This document shows, piece by piece, positions 52,657-62,279 of a stretch of DNA of 64,000 nucleotides (its first letter is position 1; every line of letters begins with the position of its first letter). The notes under the pieces were generated by a model that saw only the letters and a list, made by a program, of their open reading frames with translations, ran no database searches and had not been told where the DNA came from. The DNA comes from DATJFQ01 sp035495555 (GTDB taxonomy: Bacteria; Acidobacteriota; Vicinamibacteria; Vicinamibacterales; 2-12-FULL-66-21): NCBI GenBank assembly GCA_035495555.1, contig DATJFQ010000097.1:4233-68232 (forward strand). Reading direction: 5' to 3'. The translations under genes and the position numbers were made by a program.

Positions 52657-53619
52657 ATGCACTTACGGACCCTGAACGTCGGCTGCTTCGGCGGAGGCAC
52701 CGGCCTGCCAAGCCTTCTCGGCGGCTTGAAGCGCAACCCGTGGCTCTCGCTCAACGCCGTCGTCACCATGTTCGACAGCGGCGGCAGCTCCGGCGTGCTG
52801 CGGGACGAACTGGGCGTGCTGCCCCCTGGAGACGTGTTGAAATGCGCGCTGGCGCTCGCCCGCAACGAACGGGAAGCCCGACGCGTGCTGCTGTCGCGGC
52901 TGCCGACGCTCGAGCATGCGCGGCTGGGCGGCCATACCGGCGGCAATCTGCTCCTGTCGATGATGGAGCAGTACACCGGCGACTTCCTCGCCGGCGTCGA
53001 CGGGCTCCGCAGTCTGCTCGGGTGCGTCGGGCGCGTGTGGCCGGTCAGCGTCGAACAGGCAACCGTCTGCGCCGAGTACGGAGACGGCTCGCGCACGCGC
53101 GGGGAAGTCGAAGTCGATGCCGCGCAGCTCGTCGGGCACGGCATCGTCCGGCTCTGGCTCGAGCCCGAGGTGCGGCTGCATCCCGCGGCGGCGGCCGCGA
53201 TCCCGCAGTTCGACGCGGTCGTCATCGGCCCCGGGAGCTTCTACACGAGTTTGATGCCGATCTTCCTGGCCAGAGGATCCGCGGACGCCGTTCGGCAGGT
53301 CCAGGGGCCCATCATTCTGGTCGTCAATCTGCTGACGGAAGGGCGCGGCATGTCCGGCTTCACCGCAGCCGACGCGGTCGAACGGCTGTCGGAGACGATC
53401 GGACGTCCGATCGATGTCGCCATCGTCAACACGGCCCGGCCGTCGCAAGCGACGCTCGAGCGTTACGCGCGTGAGCACAAGGAGCCGATGGACATTGGAT
53501 CGCTGCCGGAGGGGTGCGAGGTCGTCGACGGCGAGTTCTGGTGCGGGGAAATCGCGCGCCACGATCGCCACCGCCTCGCGCAGGCGGTCTGGGCTGTTTT
53601 GGCGCGGCGGCTGCTGTAG
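52657..53619 (+). CDS. yvcK: YvcK/GlmR-type gluconeogenesis-linked protein
   Basis: The 320-residue protein has the YvcK/CofD-like fold with GGGTGLPSLLGGL (about 12-24), TMFDSGGSSGVLRDELG, LGGHTGGNLLL and VVIGPGSFYTSLMPIF. In Bacillus, YvcK/GlmR binds UDP-GlcNAc and links cell-wall precursor synthesis to carbon supply. The usual rapZ and whiA neighbours are absent. The ATG at 52657 follows a repeat-rich region without a clear ribosome site. The next gene, uup, starts 59 nt later. Confidence 0.92.
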   Translation: MHLRTLNVGCFGGGTGLPSLLGGLKRNPWLSLNAVVTMFDSGGSSGVLRDELGVLPPGDVLKCALALARNEREARRVLLSRLPTLEHARLGGHTGGNLLLSMMEQYTGDFLAGVDGLRSLLGCVGRVWPVSVEQATVCAEYGDGSRTRGEVEVDAAQLVGHGIVRLWLEPEVRLHPAAAAAIPQFDAVVIGPGSFYTSLMPIFLARGSADAVRQVQGPIILVVNLLTEGRGMSGFTAADAVERLSETIGRPIDVAIVNTARPSQATLERYAREHKEPMDIGSLPEGCEVVDGEFWCGEIARHDRHRLAQAVWAVLARRLL

Positions 53620-53678
53620 CTGCCCGCCCGATAACGACCAACGACGCACCGACCAATTTCGCAACACGCTCCCTGCTC

Positions 53679-55682
53679 GTGCTCATTCATCTTCAACAGG
53701 CGAGCCTCGCCTTCGGCCATCTCCCGCTGTTCGAGGACGCCGACCTTCGCATCGAGGCGGGCGAACGCATCGCGCTCATCGGGCGCAATGGTTCGGGGAA
53801 ATCAAGCCTGCTGAAGGTGATCGCGGGCGAACTGCCGCCGGACTCCGGCGTCGTGTGGCGCGGACCGGCGCTTCGTGTGGCGCGGCTCGACCAGTCCGCC
53901 GCACTCGATGCAGACGCCGGCAGTACCGTGACCGTGTTCGACGCCGTCGCGGCCGGACTCGAGGCGACAGGGACGCTCGTCGCCGAGTATCACCATGCGG
54001 CGCTCGACCTGGCGGCCGCGCCCGATGACGAACGCCGGCTTGCGCGTGTGACGACGCTTCAGGATCAACTCGAGCGTGAAGACGGCTGGCGCATCGAGCA
54101 GCGCGTCGAACTCGTCATCTCACGCCTCGGTCTTCCGGCGGACCGGCGGGTATCCGAACTCTCCGGTGGGTGGCGGCGACGGGTGTTCCTCGCGAGAGCG
54201 CTCGTGTCCGAGCCTGACGTTCTCCTGCTGGACGAGCCGACGAACCATCTGGATATCGAGGCGATTGCCTGGCTGGAGGAGTTGCTCGCGCAGTATCGCG
54301 GAGCGGTGCTGTTTGTGACTCACGACCGCGCGTTCCTCTCGGCACTTGCCACACGGATCGTCGAGCTCGATCGTGGACGGCTGACGTCGTGGCCGGGATC
54401 GTACTCGAGTTATCTCGAAAAGAAAGCCGCGGCGCTCGAATCCGAAGCGCGCGATCTGGAGCGCCTCGACAAGAAGCTCGCGGGGGAAGAAGCATGGCTG
54501 CGTCAGGGGATCAAAGCGCGCCGCACGAGGAACGAAGGCCGCGTCCGCGCATTGTTTGCGCTGCGCGCCGAACGAGCCGCCCGGCGCGGGCATGTCGGTG
54601 ACGTGCGAATGGGGGTGGACGCATCCGAGCAGTCCGGGCGCCGCGTCTTCGAAGCGCGGCACGTCGACAAGGCGTTCGGCGCCAGGGTCGTGATTCGCGA
54701 CTACAGCCAGCGCATCATGCGCGGCGACCGGATCGGTCTGATCGGGCCGAATGGATCCGGCAAGTCGACACTGCTGAAACTGCTCGTCGGCGAACTGGAG
54801 CCCGACGCCGGCACGATCGAGCGGGGCACACGGCTGCAGCTTGCGTATTTCGATCAGCAGCGCGAGCAGCTCGATCCGGAACGCACAGTCGCGGACACGG
54901 TGAACGACGGCAACACGACGGTCATCGTCAACGGCCAGCCGAAGCACGTGGTCGGATACCTCGCGGATTTCCTCTTTCCGCGTGAACGCGCGCAGTCACC
55001 GGTCAAATCGCTGTCCGGCGGCGAACGCAACCGGCTGCTGCTCGCGCGGCTGTTCGCGCGCCCGGCCAATGTGCTCGTGCTCGACGAGCCGACCAACGAT
55101 CTCGACATCGAGACGCTGGAACTGCTCGAAGATCTGGTCGGCGAATTTGCAGGCACGGTGCTCCTCGTCAGCCACGATCGCGTGTTTCTCGACCGGATTG
55201 TCACGAGCACGCTCGCGTTCCAGGGGGAGGGCCGCGTCGTCGAGTACGTCGGGGGGTACGCCGACTACGTCCGTCAGCGGCGCGCGGAGCTGCGCGAGGT
55301 GGGAGGCGCGAGGCGGGAGGCGGGAGGCGAGACGCGGGAGGCGGGAGGCGAGAGGCGCGAGGCGGGAGGCGCGAGGCGGGAGGCGGGAGGCGCGGGGCGC
55401 GAGGCGGGAGGCGCGGGGCGCGAGGCGGGAGGCGCGGCTGAAGGTCGCGTGTCAGGGCGCCGGAGGCTCTCGTACAACGAAGTCCGCGAGCTGGACAGCC
55501 TGCCCGCGAAGATCGCTGGACTCGAAGACGAGCAGAAGCGCCTTCAGGAGGACGTCGCCGGCCCCGAGTTCTACAAGAGACCGGCAGAGGAGATCGCGGC
55601 CACGCTGGCGCGGCTCGAAGCGGTGGGTCCTGAGCTGGATGTGCTCCTGACCCGATGGATGGAGCTCGAAGAACGGCGCTGA
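53679..55682 (+). CDS. uup: Uup-type ABC-F ATPase with heptad-derived linker
   Basis: The 667-residue protein has two ABC domains: Walker A GRNGSGKSS (about 35-43) and GPNGSGKST; signatures LSGGWRRR and LSGGERNR; Walker B VLLLDEPTNHLD and VLVLDEPTNDLD. The ABC-F linker lies between them. After ABC2, residues 541-587 are seven 7-residue repeats of the type AGGARRE, encoded by 21 units of a 7-nt DNA repeat. A C-terminal coiled coil (about 595-667) as in Uup follows. Uup acts on ribosomes and replication-related DNA structures. The start is GTG at 53679, before MLIHLQQASL. Confidence 0.92.
   Translation: MLIHLQQASLAFGHLPLFEDADLRIEAGERIALIGRNGSGKSSLLKVIAGELPPDSGVVWRGPALRVARLDQSAALDADAGSTVTVFDAVAAGLEATGTLVAEYHHAALDLAAAPDDERRLARVTTLQDQLEREDGWRIEQRVELVISRLGLPADRRVSELSGGWRRRVFLARALVSEPDVLLLDEPTNHLDIEAIAWLEELLAQYRGAVLFVTHDRAFLSALATRIVELDRGRLTSWPGSYSSYLEKKAAALESEARDLERLDKKLAGEEAWLRQGIKARRTRNEGRVRALFALRAERAARRGHVGDVRMGVDASEQSGRRVFEARHVDKAFGARVVIRDYSQRIMRGDRIGLIGPNGSGKSTLLKLLVGELEPDAGTIERGTRLQLAYFDQQREQLDPERTVADTVNDGNTTVIVNGQPKHVVGYLADFLFPRERAQSPVKSLSGGERNRLLLARLFARPANVLVLDEPTNDLDIETLELLEDLVGEFAGTVLLVSHDRVFLDRIVTSTLAFQGEGRVVEYVGGYADYVRQRRAELREVGGARREAGGETREAGGERREAGGARREAGGAGREAGGAGREAGGAAEGRVSGRRRLSYNEVRELDSLPAKIAGLEDEQKRLQEDVAGPEFYKRPAEEIAATLARLEAVGPELDVLLTRWMELEERR
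55299..55445. repeat. 7-nt repeat within the uup coding region
   Basis: Twenty-one units of GGAGGCG-type (GCGAGGC, GCGGGAG phase) run without breaking frame. Because 21 nt is seven codons, the protein repeats every seven residues. The same DNA unit occurs between genes at 24003-24056, 63642-63730 and 63866-63918. Confidence 0.9.
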
Positions 55683-55710
55683 CATCGAGCATCGAGCATC
55701 GAACATCGAA
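55683..55710. repeat. CATCGAG heptad repeat abutting a start codon
   Basis: Four exact 7-nt units (CATCGAG twice, CATCGAA twice) lie between the uup stop and the next gene. The last base of the fourth unit is the A of that gene's ATG. Confidence 0.85.
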
Positions 55711-56636
55711 TGTTGCACGATTCTGACGCGTTCGTCCTCGGCGCGAACCTCCCATGGATCGGCTACGGCACCGATTTCGGTGCCAACGCCTGGTCGCCGC
55801 AGGGGGGCCTTGCGGTGCAGGCGGCGCAATACGCGCGGCTCGATGAAACGCTCGCGCGTCTGGCAGCCGACGGCATCGCACTCGTCCGCGTGTTCCTGCT
55901 CTGTGACGCGCGTGCCGGTGTACGCTTCGACGCCGACGGATTCCCGACTGGCCCGGACGATGCGCTCTTCGCGGACCTGGATGCCCTCGTCGCGGCCGCA
56001 GGGCACAACAACGTCCAGGTGATGCCTGTGCTCGTCGATTTCCATCTGTGCAGCCCGCTGAAAGTTATCGACGGCGTGCAGGTCGGCGGCCGCAGTCATC
56101 TGATCGTCACGGGCGAGGGGCGGAGTGCGTTCATTCAGAGAGTTATCGCCCCGATTGCGCACCGGTATCGACGCGAGCCGGCGATCGCGGCGTGGGATGT
56201 GATGAACGAGCCGGAGTGGTGCCTGCGGCTGGCCGCCACCCGTCGGGAGCGCGATCCGTTCGGCGCGGTGCAAACGTTTCTGGCTGACGCCGTCGCGTGC
56301 ATGCGTGCCGAAGTGTCACAGCCGATTACCGTCGGCAGCGCGGGAACCTGGCAGCTCGATCTCGTGCGGCCGCTCGGTCTCGACTTCTATCAGGTGCACT
56401 GGTACGAGCGGTTCGGATGGACGGCGCTCGCCCAGCCGGTCACGCAGTTCGGATTGGATCGCCCGGTGCTGCTCGGCGAGTTCTCGGGACGGACGATGCC
56501 GGTGCGGAACGTGCTCGAGACGGCGCGCCTGGCCGGCTATCGCGGAGCGCTCGTCTGGTCGGTTCTGGCCGAGGACGATGCGTCCGGGTACCCGGACGAG
56601 TTCGTCTCCTGGGCGGCGCAGCGGCCGCGGCCGTAA
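55710..56636 (+). CDS. GH-A clan glycoside hydrolase (GH5-like)
   Basis: The 308-residue TIM-barrel protein has GANLPWIGYGTDFGANAW near the start, LARLAADGIALVRVFLL, acid/base Glu167 in WDVMNEPEW and nucleophile Glu257 in VLLGEFSG. HWYERFGW gives the usual Tyr/His near strand 6. It has no signal peptide, so it acts in the cytoplasm or is exported by another path. The exact polysaccharide is unknown. Twenty-seven nt separate it from the uup stop. Confidence 0.85.
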   Translation: MLHDSDAFVLGANLPWIGYGTDFGANAWSPQGGLAVQAAQYARLDETLARLAADGIALVRVFLLCDARAGVRFDADGFPTGPDDALFADLDALVAAAGHNNVQVMPVLVDFHLCSPLKVIDGVQVGGRSHLIVTGEGRSAFIQRVIAPIAHRYRREPAIAAWDVMNEPEWCLRLAATRRERDPFGAVQTFLADAVACMRAEVSQPITVGSAGTWQLDLVRPLGLDFYQVHWYERFGWTALAQPVTQFGLDRPVLLGEFSGRTMPVRNVLETARLAGYRGALVWSVLAEDDASGYPDEFVSWAAQRPRP

Positions 56637-56661
56637 GCGGGGACGCGTGCGCGATCGCGGC

Positions 56662-56796
56662 CCGATCAACACGCGCGCGCGCGCCCGGCGATTCTTCAAA
56701 GTGACGCCGCGCGGTCTCCGCGCGGCTCGCGAAACACAGCGCGCGCTGGTCGCGCTCTGGCGCGACCTGCCGCAATTGCAGGAGAGGCCGTCATGA
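56662..56796 (+). pseudogene. Remnant of a PadR-family regulator (C-terminal part)
   Basis: The frame reads ARARRFFKVTPRGLRAARE, then TQRALVALWRDLPQL before TGA at 56794-56796. This is the wing and last helix of PadR regulators. The N-terminal helix-turn-helix is absent; upstream is the GH-A gene. The stop overlaps the next start by ATGA, as in intact PadR operons. It is a decayed regulator or is broken by a rearrangement. Confidence 0.6.
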
Positions 56797-57153
56797 GGCG
56801 TCGGAAGTCTGCAACGTTCGCGCTGGCCGTCCTCCAGCACTTCGTGCCCGACAGCGAGGCGCTCGCGGGCGATCTGATGGAAGAGTACGGCCGCGGCCGC
56901 TCGGGCGGGTGGTTGTGGTGTCAGGTGCTCGCGGCAGTGTTCGCCGCGCGGCGCGGCCGCGACGACGAAATCCGTCCGCTGAAACTCGTGGAGTCGCAGC
57001 CCGCCGACGCGATCGAGCGCACGCGGCGCCCTGCGGCTGCGCTTCGCGCCGGTGAACCTCACAGCGAGCCCGGTGCCCGGTGTCGGTGGGCTGGGTCTGA
57101 TCGCTCTGGGATTGATCGTGCTGTACGCGCGCGGCGTCATCCACGCGCTATGA
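56793..57153 (+). pseudogene. Frameshifted PadR-companion membrane protein
   Basis: The first part reads TFALAVLQHFVPDSEALAGDLMEEYGRGRS, a type of small protein that follows PadR genes in Acidobacteriota. One extra base near 57030 shifts the frame to a nonsense end at 57176. The +1 frame from 57031 continues with RFAPVNLTASPVPGVGGLG and a TM segment (LIALGLIVLYARGVIHAL), ending in TGA at 57151-57153. The intact protein would have about 119 residues. It is a pseudogene or carries a sequencing error. Confidence 0.7.
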
Positions 57154-57669
57154 GCACACCATCGTCGACCACTTGACGAAATGCCACGCACTCGCCGAGC
57201 GGCGGAACTCCGCCTTCCCGGTGCAGCAGCACAACTTGATCAGTCCGGATTGGCTGGGAACGGCCGTGTCGACGCCGAGCCAGATCGTCGCACTGTCTCC
57301 GTTGATTGACGGCTCGTCGACGGCGATGAAGAGCACGGAAGCGTTGTGCCGGTCCGCTTCGGCCTGCGCCTCCGCCGCCGACAGCAGATACAACTGATAT
57401 CCCTCGACTTCAGGGAGCGCCGCTTCCTTCAGGATCAGATGCGCTCGCGGCATGCTGTCGCGGACCGCGAGCCGGTGGGAGCCTGCCGCCAGATTCAGGT
57501 CGGGAACGTCGTTCGCGCGGAGACGGTTTTCGAGCGCCGCGCGTACGAACGCCTGCACCTCGTCTGGCGCGACGCGCATCGCACTGGAGTCGGGCGCCTG
57601 CGCCGGGCCGGCCGGCGCACAGATCATCGAGAGCCAGACGATCCCGATGAGAAGTGTCGATCGTTGCAT
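57148..57669 (-). CDS. Secreted hypothetical protein with C-terminal CCC motif
   Basis: The 173-residue protein has a signal peptide (LLIGIVWLSMICAPAGPAQA), a central alpha/beta-like part (GYQLYLLSAAEAQAEADRH, VLFIAVDEPSINGDSATIW) and a C-terminal GLIKLCCCTGKAEF. The Cys cluster could bind metal or be redox active. I do not recognise the family. It overlaps the end of the frameshifted gene by 6 nt, convergent. It is likely periplasmic. Confidence 0.7.
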   Translation of the reverse strand: MQRSTLLIGIVWLSMICAPAGPAQAPDSSAMRVAPDEVQAFVRAALENRLRANDVPDLNLAAGSHRLAVRDSMPRAHLILKEAALPEVEGYQLYLLSAAEAQAEADRHNASVLFIAVDEPSINGDSATIWLGVDTAVPSQSGLIKLCCCTGKAEFRRSASAWHFVKWSTMVCS

Positions 57670-57720
57670 GGGCTCGTACGCTGTGCGCCGGAGCGGCCAC
57701 GCGCGGCGGCGTCTCCGTCG

Positions 57721-58269
57721 CTACCCGAACGACTTCGCGAAGAGCGCGTCGATCGCGCGCTTGCCGTTCTCGTGGATCTGCCGCGTGCCGGTTCCGGTGA
57801 AGTGCGGATGCGAGATGGCGGGCACGTCGCAGGACGGCCACGCGTCGCCCGTCCAGCGGAACCAGCCGTCCTTCTCCTGGTCGAACACGAACAGCGGCTT
57901 GTTACAGAGCTTCGCGAACTCGGCGCCCCATCCCGTACCGCCGCGCACCGTCCCGTCGTCCTGGATCACGCCGACCACGTAGATCTCCTGGCCGTTGTTG
58001 ACCTGATACCAGAGCGTCTGCAGGATTTTCCGGAGCGTCGGACTATCGGTGTAGCGGCGGTTCATCAGCTTCGAGACGTACGCGAGGCTGACGTCGCCGG
58101 CCTGCAGTTCCTCGTGATTCAACACGCGGATGCCGCGCCGTCGCGCTTCGGTATGGCCATCGAACGTGAAATTCACTTCTTCGATGCCATGCCGCTCGGC
58201 GCACGCGCCGAATTCCGCTTCGGCGCCAGGGGCGGCGCCGCTGAAAAGAATGTAGTCGTCCTTTTGCAT
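57721..58269 (-). CDS. SLOG/Rossmann-like nucleotide-binding protein
   Basis: The 182-residue protein has a Rossmann-like start (YILFSGAAPGAEAEFGACAE, similar to the SGGARGAD loop of DUF2493/YspA proteins) and a second Gly loop (VGVIQDDGTVRGGTGWGAEFA) before a strand (KPLFVFDQ). SLOG domains bind nucleotides or NAD-like ligands and occur in stress and immunity systems. Nothing here shows a defence context. It is 7 nt from the CAGT repeat. Confidence 0.65.
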   Translation of the reverse strand: MQKDDYILFSGAAPGAEAEFGACAERHGIEEVNFTFDGHTEARRRGIRVLNHEELQAGDVSLAYVSKLMNRRYTDSPTLRKILQTLWYQVNNGQEIYVVGVIQDDGTVRGGTGWGAEFAKLCNKPLFVFDQEKDGWFRWTGDAWPSCDVPAISHPHFTGTGTRQIHENGKRAIDALFAKSFG

Positions 58270-58275
58270 CAGCGT

Positions 58276-58331
58276 CAGTGATCAGTAGACAGTGTCCAGT
58301 AGCCAGTGTCCAGTAGCCAGTGTCCAGTTAT
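58276..58331. repeat. CAGTNNN heptad repeat
   Basis: Eight units of exactly 7 nt, each beginning CAGT (CAGTGTC and CAGTAGC alternate), lie between the SLOG-like and LigD-type genes on the minus strand. The last unit touches the stop of the latter. Confidence 0.85.
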
Positions 58332-59149
58332 CTGGTTCGCCGCTTCGGGGCGGTCTTCTTCTTCTTTGTACTCGACTGCTTCGTGGCCCTCGTGGGTTGC
58401 GCGGCCGTGGCGGAAGGAGCCGTCGGGCGTTTCTGTGAAGACTGACCGGCTTTAATCTCTGCCGCGCGTTCGATGATCTTCGCGAGCATCGCGCCCGCTT
58501 CGCCGCCCGTCGCGGGACGGCCGCCGCCGCGGTTCGATTCCCAGACGTCCGGGCGATCCTGCGCGAGGATGTCTTCGAAGTCGCCATCGCTCTTGACGCT
58601 CTTCGGCGCAAACGTCGTGATATCGACGTCGCCGGCCCACTCGTCGCGATGCTTGATCAGGAGCCACGATCGATCGCTGCTGCCTCCGGGGTACCGTCCG
58701 CCCGTGCGCACGAGGACCCACGACCCTTTCAGCTTGAAACCGTCCAGCGTGAACTTCAGGTCGCCCTTTTTCAGCGCCGCGTCCACGTCGGCGACTTCCG
58801 GCGTCCACGTACCTTGATCCCAGAGCATCACGATGCCAGCCCCATACCCCTCGGGAATCACGCCTTCGAACGTGCCGTATTCGATGGGATGGTCCTCGAC
58901 GTGCATCGCCAGCCGCTTCGTCTTCGGGTCGAGCGACGGCCCCTTCGGCACGGCCCATGAGAGCAGCACGCCGTGGTGCTCAATCCGGAAGTCGTAATGC
59001 AGGTGGCTGGCGAGGTGTTTCTGCACGCAGAAGAACAGCGATTTCTTGCTCTTCTGTTCGTTCGCGCGCCGCTCCGCGAGATCCAGATCGCCCGACGGTT
59101 CCGGAGACGATTCGAAATTCCGCTTCTGTTTGTATTTTTCTAAGGCCAT
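58328..59149 (-). CDS. Stand-alone LigD-type 3'-phosphoesterase
   Basis: The 273-residue protein has the LigD PE-domain motifs: FCVQKHLASHLHYDFRIEHHG (HxxxxxHYD and DFRIE), WAVPKGPSLDP, EDHPIEYGTFEGVIPEGYGAG and WLLIKHRDEW. It ends in a Lys/Thr-rich tail (STKKKKTAPKRRTR) likely to bind DNA. The PE domain removes 3'-phosphate or ribonucleotide ends in Ku-LigD repair. The ligase and polymerase domains are not in the window, so the protein is the split form. The ATG is at 59149. Confidence 0.9.
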   Translation of the reverse strand: MALEKYKQKRNFESSPEPSGDLDLAERRANEQKSKKSLFFCVQKHLASHLHYDFRIEHHGVLLSWAVPKGPSLDPKTKRLAMHVEDHPIEYGTFEGVIPEGYGAGIVMLWDQGTWTPEVADVDAALKKGDLKFTLDGFKLKGSWVLVRTGGRYPGGSSDRSWLLIKHRDEWAGDVDITTFAPKSVKSDGDFEDILAQDRPDVWESNRGGGRPATGGEAGAMLAKIIERAAEIKAGQSSQKRPTAPSATAAQPTRATKQSSTKKKKTAPKRRTR

Positions 59150-59183
59150 GTCTGGATGCCCGCGGGCCCGCGCCGGGCGCCCG

Positions 59184-60539
<1,356 letters not shown>

Positions 60540-60547
60540 CGCGCGAG

Positions 60548-60553
60548 AGTGTA
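60548..60553 (-). promoter_or_regulatory. -10 hexamer TACACT, leaderless start
   Basis: TACACT ends 8 nt before the POT gene ATG and lies within the inverted repeat AGAGT-GT-ACTCT (60546-60557), a possible operator. No Shine-Dalgarno is visible. Confidence 0.4.
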
Positions 60554-60557
60554 CTCT

Positions 60558-60648
60558 AAATGCCGAATGCGGAACGCGGCGCGCGGAGTGTGGAACGCCG
60601 CGTGCGGAGTGCGGAATGCGGAGTGCGGAATGCGGAATGCGGGAAGGT
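60558..60648. repeat. GCGGAAT/GCGGAGT heptad repeat
   Basis: About twelve 7-nt units (TGCGGAA, CGCGGAG, TGCGGAG) fill the divergent gap between the POT and GH20 genes. It must contain or border the GH20 promoter, yet no clear hexamers are seen in it. Confidence 0.85.
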
Positions 60649-60653
60649 GACGC

Positions 60654-62246
60654 ATGAACAGAGTGGGAACGTCGATCGCGGTCGCGGCACTCGCCCTGAC
60701 CGCTTGCGGCAGGACCAGGCCGCCTCACGTGACGCCTAGTAAGAGCGTCCCGGCGGGGACCGCCCGGATCGCGATCGGAGACATTCTGCCGAGGCCATCG
60801 ACCGTCGAGCCGCGCGACGGGCAGTTCGTCGTCGATGCCACAACGGCGCTGACCGCTGACACCAGCAATCCCGATGTCGCGCGTGTGGCCGCGATGCTGG
60901 CGCAATATATCCAGCGCGCCAGCGGTCTTCGCATACAACCGGCGGCCTCCCCGGCTGCGCACGCGATCAGTGTCGCCGTCGCGTCCGGAGAGAATCCGGA
61001 AGCGTATGAGTTGACGATTGCGGCCGATCGCGTGTCGCTTGTGGGCAGCGGCCCCGCCGGACTCTTCTACGGCTTTCAAACGCTTCGGCAGTTGATGCCG
61101 GTCGGCGGCGAGTACGAGGCGCTGCTCTTTCAGCAGCCGCGTCCCTTCACTATCCCAGCCGCGCACATCGTCGACGCGCCCCGATTCGAGTGGCGCGGCG
61201 CGATGCTCGACGTCGCCCGTCACTTCTTCGGTCCCGACGACGTCAAACGCTACATCGACCTGATCTCGATGCTGAAGATGAATCGTCTGCATCTCCATCT
61301 GGCAGACGACCAGGGCTGGCGGATCGAGATCAAGTCGCGCCCCGCGCTCACGGGGATCGGGGCTGCCACGGAAGTTGGCGGCACGCCGGGCGGGTTCTTC
61401 ACGCAGGCGCAGTTTGCCGACCTCGTCTCCTACGCCGCCGCACGATTCGTCACAATCGTTCCGGAAATCGACATGCCCAGCCATACGAATGCGGCGCAGT
61501 CTGCCTACCCGGAAGTCACCTGCAACGGGACGGCACCGCCTCCCTATTCCGGCACGGCGGTCGGCTTCAGCGCGCTCTGCGTCGAGAGCGAGGCGACGTA
61601 CAAGTTCCTGGACGACGTGATCGGAGAAATCGCGGCGATTTCCCCGGGACCGTACCTGCACATCGGCGGCGACGAAACCAAGACGCTCACGCCGGAGCAG
61701 TACGCGGCCTTCATCAGCCGGGTGCAGCAGATCGTCGAGACCCACGGCAAGCAGATGATCGGATGGGACGAAATCGCCGCGGTGCCGCTCCTGCCGACAA
61801 CCATCGTGCAGCACTGGCGGCCGAGGACCGACATCGACCGGCTCGCGCGTGTACGGCGGCTGATTTTCTCGCCCGGCGATCGCACGTATCTCGATATGAA
61901 GTACGACGCCGACACACTGCTGGGTCTGCAGTGGGCCGGCCTCGTGCCCCTGAAACAGGCGTACGATTGGGATCCGGTGACGGTCGTCCCCGGCGTCCGT
62001 GCCGAGGCGGTGTTGGGCATCGAGGCGCCGCTCTGGTCGGAGACGGCTGCCTACATGCGGGACGTCGAGTTCCTGGCCTTTCCGCGGATCGGAGCGATCG
62101 CTGATATCGCCTGGGCACCGGACAAGGCGCACGACTGGGAGGCGTTCAGGACACGACTCGGCGCGCAGGCGCCGAGATGGACCGCGCTCGGCATCAATTA
62201 CTATCGCGCGCCGGAAGTCGAATGGCGCCCCGTCGACGGCAAATGA
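60654..62246 (+). CDS. GH20 beta-N-acetylhexosaminidase, lipoprotein
   Basis: The 530-residue protein has a lipoprotein signal (VAALALTAC), a GH20b-type N-terminal domain (about 45-165) and the GH20 barrel with RGAMLDVARHFF, LHLHLADDQGWRIEI and the catalytic pair Asp340-Glu341 (HIGGDETK). It removes terminal GlcNAc or GalNAc from glycans or chitin fragments. GGAAGGTGA before the ATG is the ribosome site. It is followed after 33 nt by the radical SAM gene. Confidence 0.94.
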   Translation: MNRVGTSIAVAALALTACGRTRPPHVTPSKSVPAGTARIAIGDILPRPSTVEPRDGQFVVDATTALTADTSNPDVARVAAMLAQYIQRASGLRIQPAASPAAHAISVAVASGENPEAYELTIAADRVSLVGSGPAGLFYGFQTLRQLMPVGGEYEALLFQQPRPFTIPAAHIVDAPRFEWRGAMLDVARHFFGPDDVKRYIDLISMLKMNRLHLHLADDQGWRIEIKSRPALTGIGAATEVGGTPGGFFTQAQFADLVSYAAARFVTIVPEIDMPSHTNAAQSAYPEVTCNGTAPPPYSGTAVGFSALCVESEATYKFLDDVIGEIAAISPGPYLHIGGDETKTLTPEQYAAFISRVQQIVETHGKQMIGWDEIAAVPLLPTTIVQHWRPRTDIDRLARVRRLIFSPGDRTYLDMKYDADTLLGLQWAGLVPLKQAYDWDPVTVVPGVRAEAVLGIEAPLWSETAAYMRDVEFLAFPRIGAIADIAWAPDKAHDWEAFRTRLGAQAPRWTALGINYYRAPEVEWRPVDGK

Positions 62247-62279
62247 AGCCGGAGGGAACCTCGACCGCTGCAAGCTGAA

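Noticed and set aside
60540..62273. N-terminal extension of the POT transporter gene
   Set aside because: The extension crosses heptad repeats and the GH20 gene on the other strand; the POT fold starts just after the ATG at 60539.
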